NCBI RefSeq assembly: GCF_015355765.1
Contig: NZ_JACWNA010000001.1
Coordinates: 186,001 to 250,000 of the forward strand
Direction of reading: 5' to 3'
DNA length: 64,000 nucleotides
Source: Actinomyces haliotis
Lineage (GTDB): Bacteria > Actinomycetota > Actinomycetes > Actinomycetales > Actinomycetaceae
Below, piece by piece: positions 1 through 7,370 of this stretch (the stretch's first letter is position 1; each line of letters begins with the position of its first letter). The notes below the pieces were generated by a model. It was not told the origin of the DNA, made no database searches, and saw nothing but the letters and a program-made list of their open reading frames with translations. Position numbers and translations under genes: made by a program.

Positions 1-49
1 GCTCACGACCGTCGTTCCCGCCCGCGCCCAGCCGCGGGCGGGCACCGTC

Positions 50-721
50 GTGCGCTCACGGGTCCTCGCCTCGGACGTCCCCGCCACCCCGAGCGCTCAG
101 GAGGCGCGCGACGCCGCGGACCGCGAGCTCGCCAAGCCCGCGTACCACCCGCGCCAGGACGTGCTGGAGGCCGCCCTGACCTGGCTGCGGCACCACCTCG
201 ACCCGGCCGGGATCGTGCCCGGCGTCCCCGCGTGGCTCTCCGTCCTCATCGTCGTGCTCGCCGCCGGCGCGCTCATTGCCGCCGTCCTCCTCACGCTCAC
301 CAGGTTGTCCGCCGCACGCGCGAGCCGGGTCCCGTCCCACGCGCTCTTCGCCGGCGACGAGCGCGACGCCGCCACGCTGCGGGCGGCAGCGGATGCCGCC
401 GTGACCCGCTCCGACTGGGCGACGGCCGTCATCGAGCGGTACCGCGCCATCATCCGGTCCCTCGACGAGCGCGGCCTCATCGACGACCACCCCGGCCTCA
501 CTGCCCACGAGGCGGCGGTCGCTGCCGCTGAGGCGCTCGGCGGCCTCGGGGGCGACCTCGTCTCCGCGGCCAGGGTCTTCGACTTCGTCCGATACGGCGA
601 CCTCCTGCCCACGGAGCACCAGGACCAGTCCATGCGCGACCTCGCCGAGCGCGTCGCCGCCGCGGCGCCGCGGGCTCCCGAGTCCTCCCCCGCCCCTGAG
701 CGCTGGACGGTGCGCCGATGA
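50..721 (+). CDS. DUF4129 domain membrane protein (5' end uncertain)
   Basis: The protein has a soluble N-terminal stretch, one strong transmembrane helix at about residues 62-84, and a C-terminal DUF4129-type helical domain at about 120-195 (SDWATAVIERYRAIIRSL, then HPGLTAHE). DUF4129 proteins sit beside MoxR ATPases and DUF58 proteins; their molecular role is unknown. The start used is GTG at 50, but the frame stays open to the window edge, so the true start may lie outside. The stop overlaps the next start (ATGA at 718-721), so translation is probably coupled to the DUF4350 gene. This is the first visible gene of an operon running to 4188. Confidence 0.8.
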   Translation: MRSRVLASDVPATPSAQEARDAADRELAKPAYHPRQDVLEAALTWLRHHLDPAGIVPGVPAWLSVLIVVLAAGALIAAVLLTLTRLSAARASRVPSHALFAGDERDAATLRAAADAAVTRSDWATAVIERYRAIIRSLDERGLIDDHPGLTAHEAAVAAAEALGGLGGDLVSAARVFDFVRYGDLLPTEHQDQSMRDLAERVAAAAPRAPESSPAPERWTVRR

Positions 722-1899
722 GCGCTCCCGTCCTCCCCTCCGCCGCGGCCGATGAGGACCAGGTCCTCGGGGCGCCCGAGCGCGAGCGCCTGCGCCGGTG
801 GCGGCCGTTCGCCGTGGCGCTCACCGTGCTCCTCGCCGTCGCCCTCCTCACCAGCTGGACGCGCCCGGCCACCTCGAGCACCCCCCTCGCACCCACCAAC
901 CCAGGGGATGACGGCGCCCAGGCGCTCGCCGCGCTGCTCCACGACGAGGGCGTCTCCGTCACCACCGTCACGAGCGTCGACGACGCCGTCGCCGCTTCCT
1001 CGCAGCAGCACGCCACCGTCGCCCTCGTCAACGCCGGCTCGCTGAGCACCGCCGACCGGAAGCGCCTCGCCGCCGCCGGGGGCGACGTCACCATCATCGG
1101 CTCCACCTACCAGTCCCTCACCGGTCTGACGGACCTGACCCCCACGGGCGCCTCGGCCGGGACGGGCACCGCGCTCAGCGCCCAGTGCGAGGACCACGAC
1201 GCCGTGGCCGCCGCGACGCTCCGCGGCTCCAAGGGAGCCGTGACGGTCGACGGCGTTCCCGGCGCCGTCGGCTGCTTCCCCGTCAAGGACGACGCCTACG
1301 CCTACGCCACGGCTCCCCTGTCCTCCGGCGCCGTCCTGCGCGTCGTCGCGGACCGGGGCGCCCTCACGAACGCCCGGCTCGCCACCGCGGGCGAAGCCGC
1401 CCTGGGCGTCCGGGCCCTGGGGCACCACGACCGCGTCGTCTGGCTCGACGCCGCCCACCTGGAGCCGCCCAGCGTGTGGGACACGACGGTCGTGCCGCCG
1501 TGGGCTCCGGTCGTCCTGGCCCAGCTCGGGATCGCCGTCCTCGCCCTCGCCCTGGTCCGCGGGCGCCGGATGGGACCGGTGATCGTCGAGGACCTGCCGG
1601 TCGTCGTGCGGGCGACGGAGACCACCCGCGGTCGCGGCCGGCTGTACCGCCGGGCCGGCGACCGCGAGCACGCCGCACGCGTCCTGCGCACGGCCACCGC
1701 GACTCGCCTGGGCCGACGACTCGGCGTGCCCGCGGGCACGGGCGCCGACGAGCTCGTCGGCGCCGTCGCCCGCACGACCGGCCGACCCGAGCCGCTCGTC
1801 CGCGAGACGCTCACCGGCGCCCCACCCACCGATGACCAGTCCCTCGTGGACCTGGCCGTCCAGCTCGACCGACTCGAGAGCGAGGCAGAGAACTCATGA
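718..1899 (+). CDS. DUF4350 domain membrane protein
   Basis: A 393-residue protein with a transmembrane helix at about 30-46, an extracytoplasmic alpha/beta region at about 55-255, a second helix at about 262-281, and a cytoplasmic tail. The order (TM, a sandwich domain with NPGDDGAQALAALL, TM, tail) matches the DUF4350 family always found between DUF4129 and MoxR genes. Its function is not known. It probably presents a periplasm-side domain to the MoxR/DUF58 machinery, which is inference. Its ATG overlaps the upstream stop, and its own stop overlaps the MoxR start (ATGA at 1896-1899). Confidence 0.85.
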   Translation: MSAPVLPSAAADEDQVLGAPERERLRRWRPFAVALTVLLAVALLTSWTRPATSSTPLAPTNPGDDGAQALAALLHDEGVSVTTVTSVDDAVAASSQQHATVALVNAGSLSTADRKRLAAAGGDVTIIGSTYQSLTGLTDLTPTGASAGTGTALSAQCEDHDAVAAATLRGSKGAVTVDGVPGAVGCFPVKDDAYAYATAPLSSGAVLRVVADRGALTNARLATAGEAALGVRALGHHDRVVWLDAAHLEPPSVWDTTVVPPWAPVVLAQLGIAVLALALVRGRRMGPVIVEDLPVVVRATETTRGRGRLYRRAGDREHAARVLRTATATRLGRRLGVPAGTGADELVGAVARTTGRPEPLVRETLTGAPPTDDQSLVDLAVQLDRLESEAENS

Positions 1900-2888
1900 G
1901 CACCTCACCGGACCACGGCGCCGTCCCCGCAGAGGATCGGAACGACCCGCACTCCCGGCTCGTCGCCGTCCGCGGCGAGGTCGGCAAGGCCGTCGTCGGG
2001 CAGGACGGCGCCGTCACAGGCCTCGTCATCGGGCTCCTCGCCGGCGGGCACGTGCTGCTCGAGGGCGTCCCGGGCGTCGCCAAGACCCTGCTCGTCCGGT
2101 CTCTCGCGGCGTCCCTCGACCTGGGGACCAAGCGCGTCCAGTTCACCCCGGACCTCATGCCGGGCGACGTCACCGGCTCCCTCGTGTACGACGCGCGCAC
2201 CGCGGAGTTCTCCTTCCGCGAGGGGCCCGTCTTCACGAACCTCCTCCTGGCCGACGAGATCAACCGCACGCCCCCGAAGACCCAGGCGGCGCTCCTCGAG
2301 GCCATGGAGGAGCGGCAGGTGAGCGTCGACGGCGAGCCCCGGCGCCTGCCGGACCCCTTCATGGTCATCGCGACCCAGAATCCCGTCGAGTACGAGGGCA
2401 CGTACCCACTGCCGGAGGCCCAGCTGGACCGCTTCCTCCTCAAGCTCGTCCTGCCGCTGCCGGACCGCGCCGACGAGCTCGAGGTCCTCAGCCGCCACGC
2501 CGCAGGCTTCAGCCCCGGGGACCTCGCGGCCGCGGGCCTGCGCGCCGTCGCAGGACCCGGGGACCTCGCTCGCGCCAGGGAGCAGGTCCGCACGATCGGC
2601 GCCTCCCCGGAGGTGCTCGGCTACGTCGTCGACCTCGTCCGCGCCACCCGGCAGGCGCCGAGCGTGGCGCTCGGGGTCTCGCCGCGCGGCGCGACCGCGC
2701 TGCTGGCGGCCGCCCGCGCCTGGGCGTGGCTGTCGGGCAGGTCCTTCCTCACGCCCGACGACGTCAAGGTCCTCGCTGCGCCGGCCCTGCGCCACCGCAT
2801 CACCCTGCGCGCCGAGGCCGAGATGGAGGGCGTCACCACGGAGTCCGTCATCGCCGGCGTCCTGCGCACGGTCGAGGTCCCCCGCTGA
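1896..2888 (+). CDS. MoxR-family AAA+ ATPase
   Basis: A 330-residue AAA+ ATPase of the MoxR/RavA clade. Visible motifs are Walker A GVPGVAKT (57-64), Walker B LLLADEIN (116-122), a sensor-1 region with VIATQNPVEYEGTYPLPEAQ, and the C-terminal lid domain typical of AAA_3/AAA_lid_2. MoxR ATPases act as chaperone-like remodelling factors for partner proteins, often VWA or DUF58 proteins encoded next door. The start overlaps the DUF4350 stop. The DUF58 gene follows after 7 nt, so the two products are likely partners. In Mycobacterium tuberculosis the equivalent gene is, from memory, moxR2 (Rv3692). Confidence 0.93.
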   Translation: MSTSPDHGAVPAEDRNDPHSRLVAVRGEVGKAVVGQDGAVTGLVIGLLAGGHVLLEGVPGVAKTLLVRSLAASLDLGTKRVQFTPDLMPGDVTGSLVYDARTAEFSFREGPVFTNLLLADEINRTPPKTQAALLEAMEERQVSVDGEPRRLPDPFMVIATQNPVEYEGTYPLPEAQLDRFLLKLVLPLPDRADELEVLSRHAAGFSPGDLAAAGLRAVAGPGDLARAREQVRTIGASPEVLGYVVDLVRATRQAPSVALGVSPRGATALLAAARAWAWLSGRSFLTPDDVKVLAAPALRHRITLRAEAEMEGVTTESVIAGVLRTVEVPR

Positions 2889-2895
2889 GGCCGCC

Positions 2896-4188
2896 GTGTA
2901 CCTGACGACGCGCACGGTGTGGACGCTCCTGGCGGGCGTCCTCGTCGTCGTGCTCGTCCCGCGCCCGGCGACCGTCCTGGTGCTCGCGCTCGCCGTGACC
3001 GCCCTCGCCCTCCTCGACGTGCTCCTCGCGCCCTCGCCCCGCTCCCTGCGCGTGTCCCGGGACCTGCCCCGTTCCGCCCGCCTCGGAGAGACCGTCACCG
3101 AGACCCTCACCGTGAGCTCGAGGGCGTCGCGGACGGTGCTCCTCGAGGTGCGCGACGCCTGGCCGCCCTCGGCCGGAGCGGTCGGCGAGCGCGGCTCGCT
3201 CGCGATCCCGCCCGGCGAGCGACGGCGCCACCGCACCGCGCTCACCCCGACGCGCCGGGGCGACCGGCGAGCCGAGCGGGTCACGGTGCGCGTGCGCGGC
3301 CCGCTGGGGCTCGCCGGCCGGCAGGCCTCGCTGTGCGCGCCCGCCACGCTGCGCGTCCTGCCCGCCTTCTCCTCCCGGCGTCACCTCCCGAGCCGGCTCG
3401 CCCGGCTGCGCGAGATGGACGGCCGCAGCGCCGTCCAGGTGCGCGGCGCGGGCACCGAGTTCGACTCGCTGCGGCAGTACGTCGCCGGCGACGACGTCCG
3501 CTCCATCGACTGGCGCTCGACGGCTCGTCGCGGTGACGTCGTCGTGCGCACGTGGAGGCCCGAGCGGGACCGCCGCGTCCTCATCGTCCTCGACACGGGC
3601 CGCGCGGCGGCGGCTCGCCTGGGCGAGGGCACGCGCCTGGACGCTCAGATCGAGGCGGCCCTGCTCCTCGCGGCCCTCGCCTCGCGCGCGGGTGACAGGG
3701 TGGACGTCGTCGCGCTCGACGAGGCGCTGCGCGCACAGGTCCGGGGCGAGTCCGGTCCCGCGCTCATGAGCGCGCTCGCGGACGGTCTGGCCCCCGTCGA
3801 GCCCGCCCTCACCGAGACGAGCTGGCCCCTGGCGGCGGCGACCGTGTCCCGCTCGCTGTCGCAGCGCGCCCTCGTCGTCGTCCTCGCCGGGCTGGAGGGC
3901 TCGAGCGCGGACGCCGCCACCCTGCGCGCGCTCGCACCGATCGTCCGCGAGCACACGGTGCTCCTCGCCTCGGCGACGGACCCGGAGCTGGCCGCCCTGA
4001 GCGCCCGGCGCACCGACTCGGAGAGCGCCTACGTCGCCGCCGCCGCCGAGCAGGACCTCCTCGAGCTCGCGGCCGCTCGGGACCGTCTGCGCCGCGCGGG
4101 CGCCGAGGTCGTCGAGGCCTCCCCCGAGACCCTCGCTCCCGCGCTCGCCGACGCCTATCTCGCGCTCAAGGCGGCGGGTCGGCTGTGA
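2896..4188 (+). CDS. DUF58 domain protein, MoxR partner
   Basis: A 430-residue protein with two N-terminal membrane helices (about 5-22 and 25-45). An immunoglobulin-like region follows, then the DUF58 signature at about 170-235 (GTEFDSLRQYVAGDDVRSIDW) and a VWA-like fold beginning LIVLDTGR. The MIDAS-type start is DTGRA rather than DxSxS, as is usual for DUF58. The GTG start lies 7 nt after the MoxR stop. It is probably the membrane-associated client or adaptor of the MoxR ATPase (inference from the family context). A GC-rich hairpin at 4243-4260 follows before the convergent SpoIIM gene. Confidence 0.9.
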   Translation: MYLTTRTVWTLLAGVLVVVLVPRPATVLVLALAVTALALLDVLLAPSPRSLRVSRDLPRSARLGETVTETLTVSSRASRTVLLEVRDAWPPSAGAVGERGSLAIPPGERRRHRTALTPTRRGDRRAERVTVRVRGPLGLAGRQASLCAPATLRVLPAFSSRRHLPSRLARLREMDGRSAVQVRGAGTEFDSLRQYVAGDDVRSIDWRSTARRGDVVVRTWRPERDRRVLIVLDTGRAAAARLGEGTRLDAQIEAALLLAALASRAGDRVDVVALDEALRAQVRGESGPALMSALADGLAPVEPALTETSWPLAAATVSRSLSQRALVVVLAGLEGSSADAATLRALAPIVREHTVLLASATDPELAALSARRTDSESAYVAAAAEQDLLELAAARDRLRRAGAEVVEASPETLAPALADAYLALKAAGRL

Positions 4189-4242
4189 GCGCTGTCGTCC
4201 TCAGCAGACCCGTGGAGGCACCGGTCCCGCCGGCCCCGGGCT

Positions 4243-4260
4243 CCGCCCCGTGCGGGGCGG
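4243..4260. terminator. Hairpin between convergent DUF58 and SpoIIM genes
   Basis: CCGCCCC (4243-4249) pairs with GGGGCGG (4254-4260) across a 4-nt loop. It lies between two convergent genes. There is no U-tract, as is usual in high-G+C actinobacteria, so its use as a terminator is inferred. Confidence 0.5.
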
Positions 4261-4262
4261 GC

Positions 4263-5258
4263 TCAGACGGCCTCCGGCAGGACCGCCCCGGCCTCCTCGG
4301 CGTCGAGGTCACCGGTCTCCCCGAGGGAGACGGCCCGGCCGCCCAGCACGATCGTGTAGGCCCACAGGGCCGCGAGCGCCAGGACGCCGATCGCGATCTT
4401 GAGGGCCCACGGGACGGGGGCCGGAGTCACGAAGGCCTCGATGACGCCGGAGACCGCGAGCGCCCCGGTGAGGGCGACGGCCACGGTGATGAGGGTGCGG
4501 CCCTCCTCTGCCAGCGCGCGTCCGCGCGAGCGCTGCCCGGGGACGAGGAGCGTCCAGCAGAGGCGCAAGCCGGCTCCGCCGGCGACGAAGACGCAGGTGA
4601 GCTCGAGCAGGCCGTGCGGGCTGATGAGTGCCAGGAACAGGCCGAAGTGGCCGTGGTCGGCCATGATGGCGCCCGCCTGCCCGACGTTGACGGCGTTGGC
4701 CCACAGGACCCAGGCCGGCAGGACGCCGGTGACGCCGCCTGCGACGCACAGGGCCGCGATCCGGGCGTTGTTCGTCCAGACCAGCCCGGCGAAGTCCTGG
4801 GCGGAGTAGGTGGAGTAGTAGGCCTCGAAGGAGTGCTGGGCGTAGGCGTCGAGCTCGCTGGGCGAGCCGAGGGCGGCCATCGCCTCAGGACTGCGCAAGG
4901 TCCAGACGCCCACGACGACGGCGACGAGCACCGAGGCGGCGGTGACGCCGAGCGTCCACCAGCGCACCCGGTACAGGGCGGCCGGCATCGTGCGCGTCAG
5001 GAAGCGACCGAGGTCCGAGGCGCGCGACTCGCGGGTCCCGGTGACGCGGCCACGGGCACGCGCGAGGCGGGTCGAGAGCTCGGCGACGAGCTGCGGGTCC
5101 GGGGCCGAGGTCCGCACCTGCGAGAGGTGACGCGCCGTGAGGCGGTAGAGGGCGACGAGCTCGTCGGCCTCGGCGCCGCTCAGGCGGCGGCGGGAGGCGA
5201 GCGCGTCGAGCCGGTCCCACTGGTCCCGGTGCGCCGCGCTGAAGGCATCGATGTCCAC
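4263..5258 (-). CDS. Stage II sporulation protein M (SpoIIM/DUF95) family membrane protein
   Basis: A 331-residue protein with an N-terminal cytoplasmic helical segment (WDRLDALASRRR, then ELVALYRLTARHL), followed by about five transmembrane helices from residue 101 onward. It contains the family motif HGLLELTCVFVAGGAGLRL. SpoIIM proteins take part in septal peptidoglycan hydrolysis in spore formers. In non-sporulating actinobacteria their role is unknown, but they are encoded with MoxR/DUF58/RDD genes. Here the gene is on the opposite strand and divergent from the RDD gene, whose ATG lies only 14 nt from this start. The ATG at 5258 fits the family N-terminus. Confidence 0.9.
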   Translation of the reverse strand: MDIDAFSAAHRDQWDRLDALASRRRLSGAEADELVALYRLTARHLSQVRTSAPDPQLVAELSTRLARARGRVTGTRESRASDLGRFLTRTMPAALYRVRWWTLGVTAASVLVAVVVGVWTLRSPEAMAALGSPSELDAYAQHSFEAYYSTYSAQDFAGLVWTNNARIAALCVAGGVTGVLPAWVLWANAVNVGQAGAIMADHGHFGLFLALISPHGLLELTCVFVAGGAGLRLCWTLLVPGQRSRGRALAEEGRTLITVAVALTGALAVSGVIEAFVTPAPVPWALKIAIGVLALAALWAYTIVLGGRAVSLGETGDLDAEEAGAVLPEAV

Positions 5259-5272
5259 GGAGGGAGTCTGTC

Positions 5273-6115
5273 ATGGTGAGTGAGCCCGTCTCCTCGTCCG
5301 AGCGGATGATCGAGCAGGACCGCGTCGTCACGGGCGAGGCGGTCGCGCTCGACGTCGTCCCCGCGACGCTGGGGAACCGGATGGTCTCCGGGGTCATCGA
5401 CTACGGCCTGCAGGCCGCGGGCCTCGTGCTGTCCCTCATCACCTGGTCGGTGGTCCTCCCGCAGCAGTCGGACGCGGCGGAGGTGACGCAGGCGGCCCTC
5501 ATCGCCGCCTTCTGGCTGCTCCTCCTGCCGCTCGCGGTGGAGACGCTGTCGCGGGGACGATCGGCGGGGCGGCTCGTCGTCGGCACGCGGGTCGTGCGCG
5601 ACGACGGCGGCGCTGTCCGACTGCGCCACTGCCTCGTGCGGGTGCTCCTGGCGGTGATCGAAATATGGGCGTCATCGGCCGTGCTCGCGGTGTGCTCCTG
5701 CGCGGTGACGCGCCGCGGCAAGAGGCTCGGCGACCTGCTCGCGGGAACCTATGAGGTGCGCGAGCGGGACGGGTCGCAGGCCGCTCCCCCGCTCCTCATG
5801 CCTCCCGAGCTCGCCGGATGGGCCGCGGAGGCGGACATGGGGGCCCTGCCCGGCAGGTTGACGCTGGCAGCCCGGACCTTCCTCCAGCGCGCGTCCTCGA
5901 CACGGCCCGAGGCGCGGGCGCGCCTGGGACGGCAGCTGGCCGACGCGGTGGCGCCCCACGTGGCTCCCGCCCCGCCCGCGGGGACGCACCCGGAGCGCTT
6001 CCTCGCGGCGGTCCTCGTCGAGCGGAGGGACCGCGAGATGGCGCGCGAGATGGACGACCGGGACCGCGACGAGGCGGCGGCCACGCGGGCGCTCCGTCCT
6101 CGCTACGGCGTCTGA
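5273..6115 (+). CDS. RDD family membrane protein
   Basis: A 280-residue protein with an RDD domain at about 28-165. Visible are NRMVSGVIDYG (helix 1), GRSAGRLVVG, and RRGKRLGDLLAGT after the third helix. The conserved Arg/Asp residues that name the family are present. The C-terminal 110 residues form a charged cytoplasmic tail rich in Arg, Glu and Ala. RDD proteins are small polytopic proteins proposed as transport components; no substrate can be read from the sequence. The gene closes the MoxR island. Its stop codon lies inside the inverted repeat at 6113-6138. Confidence 0.88.
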   Translation: MVSEPVSSSERMIEQDRVVTGEAVALDVVPATLGNRMVSGVIDYGLQAAGLVLSLITWSVVLPQQSDAAEVTQAALIAAFWLLLLPLAVETLSRGRSAGRLVVGTRVVRDDGGAVRLRHCLVRVLLAVIEIWASSAVLAVCSCAVTRRGKRLGDLLAGTYEVRERDGSQAAPPLLMPPELAGWAAEADMGALPGRLTLAARTFLQRASSTRPEARARLGRQLADAVAPHVAPAPPAGTHPERFLAAVLVERRDREMAREMDDRDRDEAAATRALRPRYGV

Positions 6116-6138
6116 GGCGCGGGCGACCCAGCGCCTCA
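6113..6138. terminator. Bidirectional hairpin containing both stop codons
   Basis: TGAGGCGC (6113-6120) and GCGCCTCA (6131-6138) form a perfect 8-bp stem with a 10-nt loop. The stem begins with the TGA of the RDD gene and ends with the complementary TGA of the convergent Trm112-like gene. It is likely a shared terminator. Confidence 0.6.
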
Positions 6139-6351
6139 GGCCAGCGGGCTCGCCTCGTGGGCGAGCAGGATCGGCACGCCGTCGCGCACCGGGAAGGACA
6201 GGCCGGCCTGCGGCGAGTCGAGGCGGGGCTCCCCGTCGCGACCGACGGCGTCGACGAGCTCACCGCCGGTGACGGGGCAGCGCAGGTCCGCGCGGAGCCA
6301 GGCCGCCACGACGGGGGTGGCGGGGGCCGGGGAGCCGTTGGTGGTGCTCAC
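6136..6351 (-). CDS. Trm112-like small protein
   Basis: A 71-residue protein with the Trm112/UPF0434 pattern: an N-terminal LRADLRCPVTGGEL segment and a C-terminal LSFPVRDGVPILL segment. Members are small zinc-ribbon-like proteins that activate methyltransferases; this one keeps only one clear cysteine in the CPxTGG loop. The chosen start is GTG at 6351, four nt downstream of the DUF3499 stop, which makes it the distal gene of a two-gene unit. The open frame continues further upstream, but that part overlaps DUF3499 and does not look like this family. Confidence 0.8.
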   Translation of the reverse strand: MSTTNGSPAPATPVVAAWLRADLRCPVTGGELVDAVGRDGEPRLDSPQAGLSFPVRDGVPILLAHEASPLA

Positions 6352-6355
6352 GGGG

Positions 6356-6799
6356 TCAGTCCTCCTTCTCGCCGCGCAGCACCCGCAGGTGGCCGCGGCG
6401 CAGGATCTCGCCGTCGCCCAGGCCCGTGAGGTGGCTGGGGAGCTCGGCGGGGTCGTGGGTGATGGGGCCCGGCATGATGCCGCCCGGTCGGCCCGCGTGC
6501 TCAGCGGGCTGCGGGCGGGGCCGCGGGGCGCGCGAGGCCTCGCGGACGGCGTCCGCCAGGGCGGTGAGGTCGTCGTCGCTCGGCGGTGCCGGGGCAAAGT
6601 CGGTGGCGAGGCGGATGACCTGCCAGCCGCGGGGCGCTGTGAAGGACTCGACGTGCTTCTCGCACAGGTCGTAGGCCTCGGGCTGGGCCTCGGTGGCGAG
6701 CGGGCCCAGGACGATCGTGGAGTCCGCGTAGACGCTCGTCAGGGTCGCCACGGCGGGGTTCTCGCAGCCGGGCCTGCGGCAGCGTCGGACGGTTCTCAC
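6356..6799 (-). CDS. DUF3499 family protein
   Basis: A 147-residue protein starting RRCRRPGCENPAVATLT, with Cys pairs near residues 7-12 and a CEKH motif at about 46-49. This suggests a small zinc-binding N-terminal domain, followed by a variable Pro/Arg-rich tail. DUF3499 is an actinobacteria-restricted family of unknown function, normally found next to the whiB2-like gene and the zincin-like gene, as here. The start is ATG at 6799. It is divergent from the zincin-like gene at 6875, leaving a short shared promoter region of about 75 bp. Confidence 0.88.
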   Translation of the reverse strand: MRTVRRCRRPGCENPAVATLTSVYADSTIVLGPLATEAQPEAYDLCEKHVESFTAPRGWQVIRLATDFAPAPPSDDDLTALADAVREASRAPRPRPQPAEHAGRPGGIMPGPITHDPAELPSHLTGLGDGEILRRGHLRVLRGEKED

Positions 6800-6874
6800 G
6801 GCGGCAGGCTATCGCGCGCCCGCCGCGCGGCCGAGCGCGCCACTCGGGCCGGACGGGGACCTAGGGTGTGCTCC

Positions 6875-7330
6875 ATGACGCCCACCGAGCCGAGACCCCG
6901 CCGGTCCCCCGCGCAGGCGCCGCGCAGCTCGCGGCGCCGCGACCGTCACGGGCGCGGCCTGCGGGGCCCGCTCCTGCCGCCGGGGCTGCCTGCGTGGCGC
7001 ACGCGCGCGGAGCGCTTCGACGAGATGGTCATCACCGCCGCGGACGAGCTGGCGGCGCAGTGGCCCCAGGTGGAGTCGATCCAGTTCGCGGTCGAGGAGG
7101 TCCCGCCGTCGGACCCCGCCCCCTGGGAGCGCGGCGCCGTCCTCGGGCGCGGCTTCGCGGCAGAGCCGCGCGCCGGTCTGCCGGCCCGGGTCGTGGTCTA
7201 CCGCCGTCCCGTGTCCTCGCGGGCGCAGGACGACGAGGAGCTCATGGAGCTCGTGCGGCGCGTCGTCGTCGAGCAGGTGGCTCTCATGCTGGGGCGTCGT
7301 CCGGAGGAGATCGACCCCGAGGGGTACTGA
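6875..7330 (+). CDS. Metallopeptidase-family (zincin-like) protein, degenerate active site
   Basis: A 151-residue protein. After a basic N-terminus (RRRDRHGRGLRGP) it has the actinobacterial zincin-like domain: RFDEMVITAADEL, VESIQFAVEEVP, and RVVVYRRPVSSRA. At the place where the family carries HExxH, this protein reads LVRRVVVEQVALMLG, so both histidines are missing. Peptidase activity is therefore doubtful; a structural or regulatory role is more likely (inference). The start is ATG at 6875, directly followed by the conserved basic leader. The gene is convergent with the DUF5719 gene across a GC hairpin. Confidence 0.8.
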   Translation: MTPTEPRPRRSPAQAPRSSRRRDRHGRGLRGPLLPPGLPAWRTRAERFDEMVITAADELAAQWPQVESIQFAVEEVPPSDPAPWERGAVLGRGFAAEPRAGLPARVVVYRRPVSSRAQDDEELMELVRRVVVEQVALMLGRRPEEIDPEGY

Positions 7331-7344
7331 GGGACGTTCCCCGT

Positions 7345-7364
7345 CCGCCCCGGCGCAGGGGCGG
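7345..7364. terminator. Hairpin between convergent genes
   Basis: CCGCCCC (7345-7351) pairs with GGGGCGG (7358-7364) across a 6-nt loop, between the zincin-like gene and the convergent DUF5719 gene. The stem is the same as at 4243-4260, which suggests a recurrent terminator type in this genome. Confidence 0.5.
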
Positions 7365-7370
7365 CCCCGC

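Noticed and set aside
97-1671. Reverse open frame of about 520 codons over the DUF4129/DUF4350 genes
   Set aside because: Antisense to conserved genes with clear overlaps and membrane helices; its composition is typical of a shadow frame.
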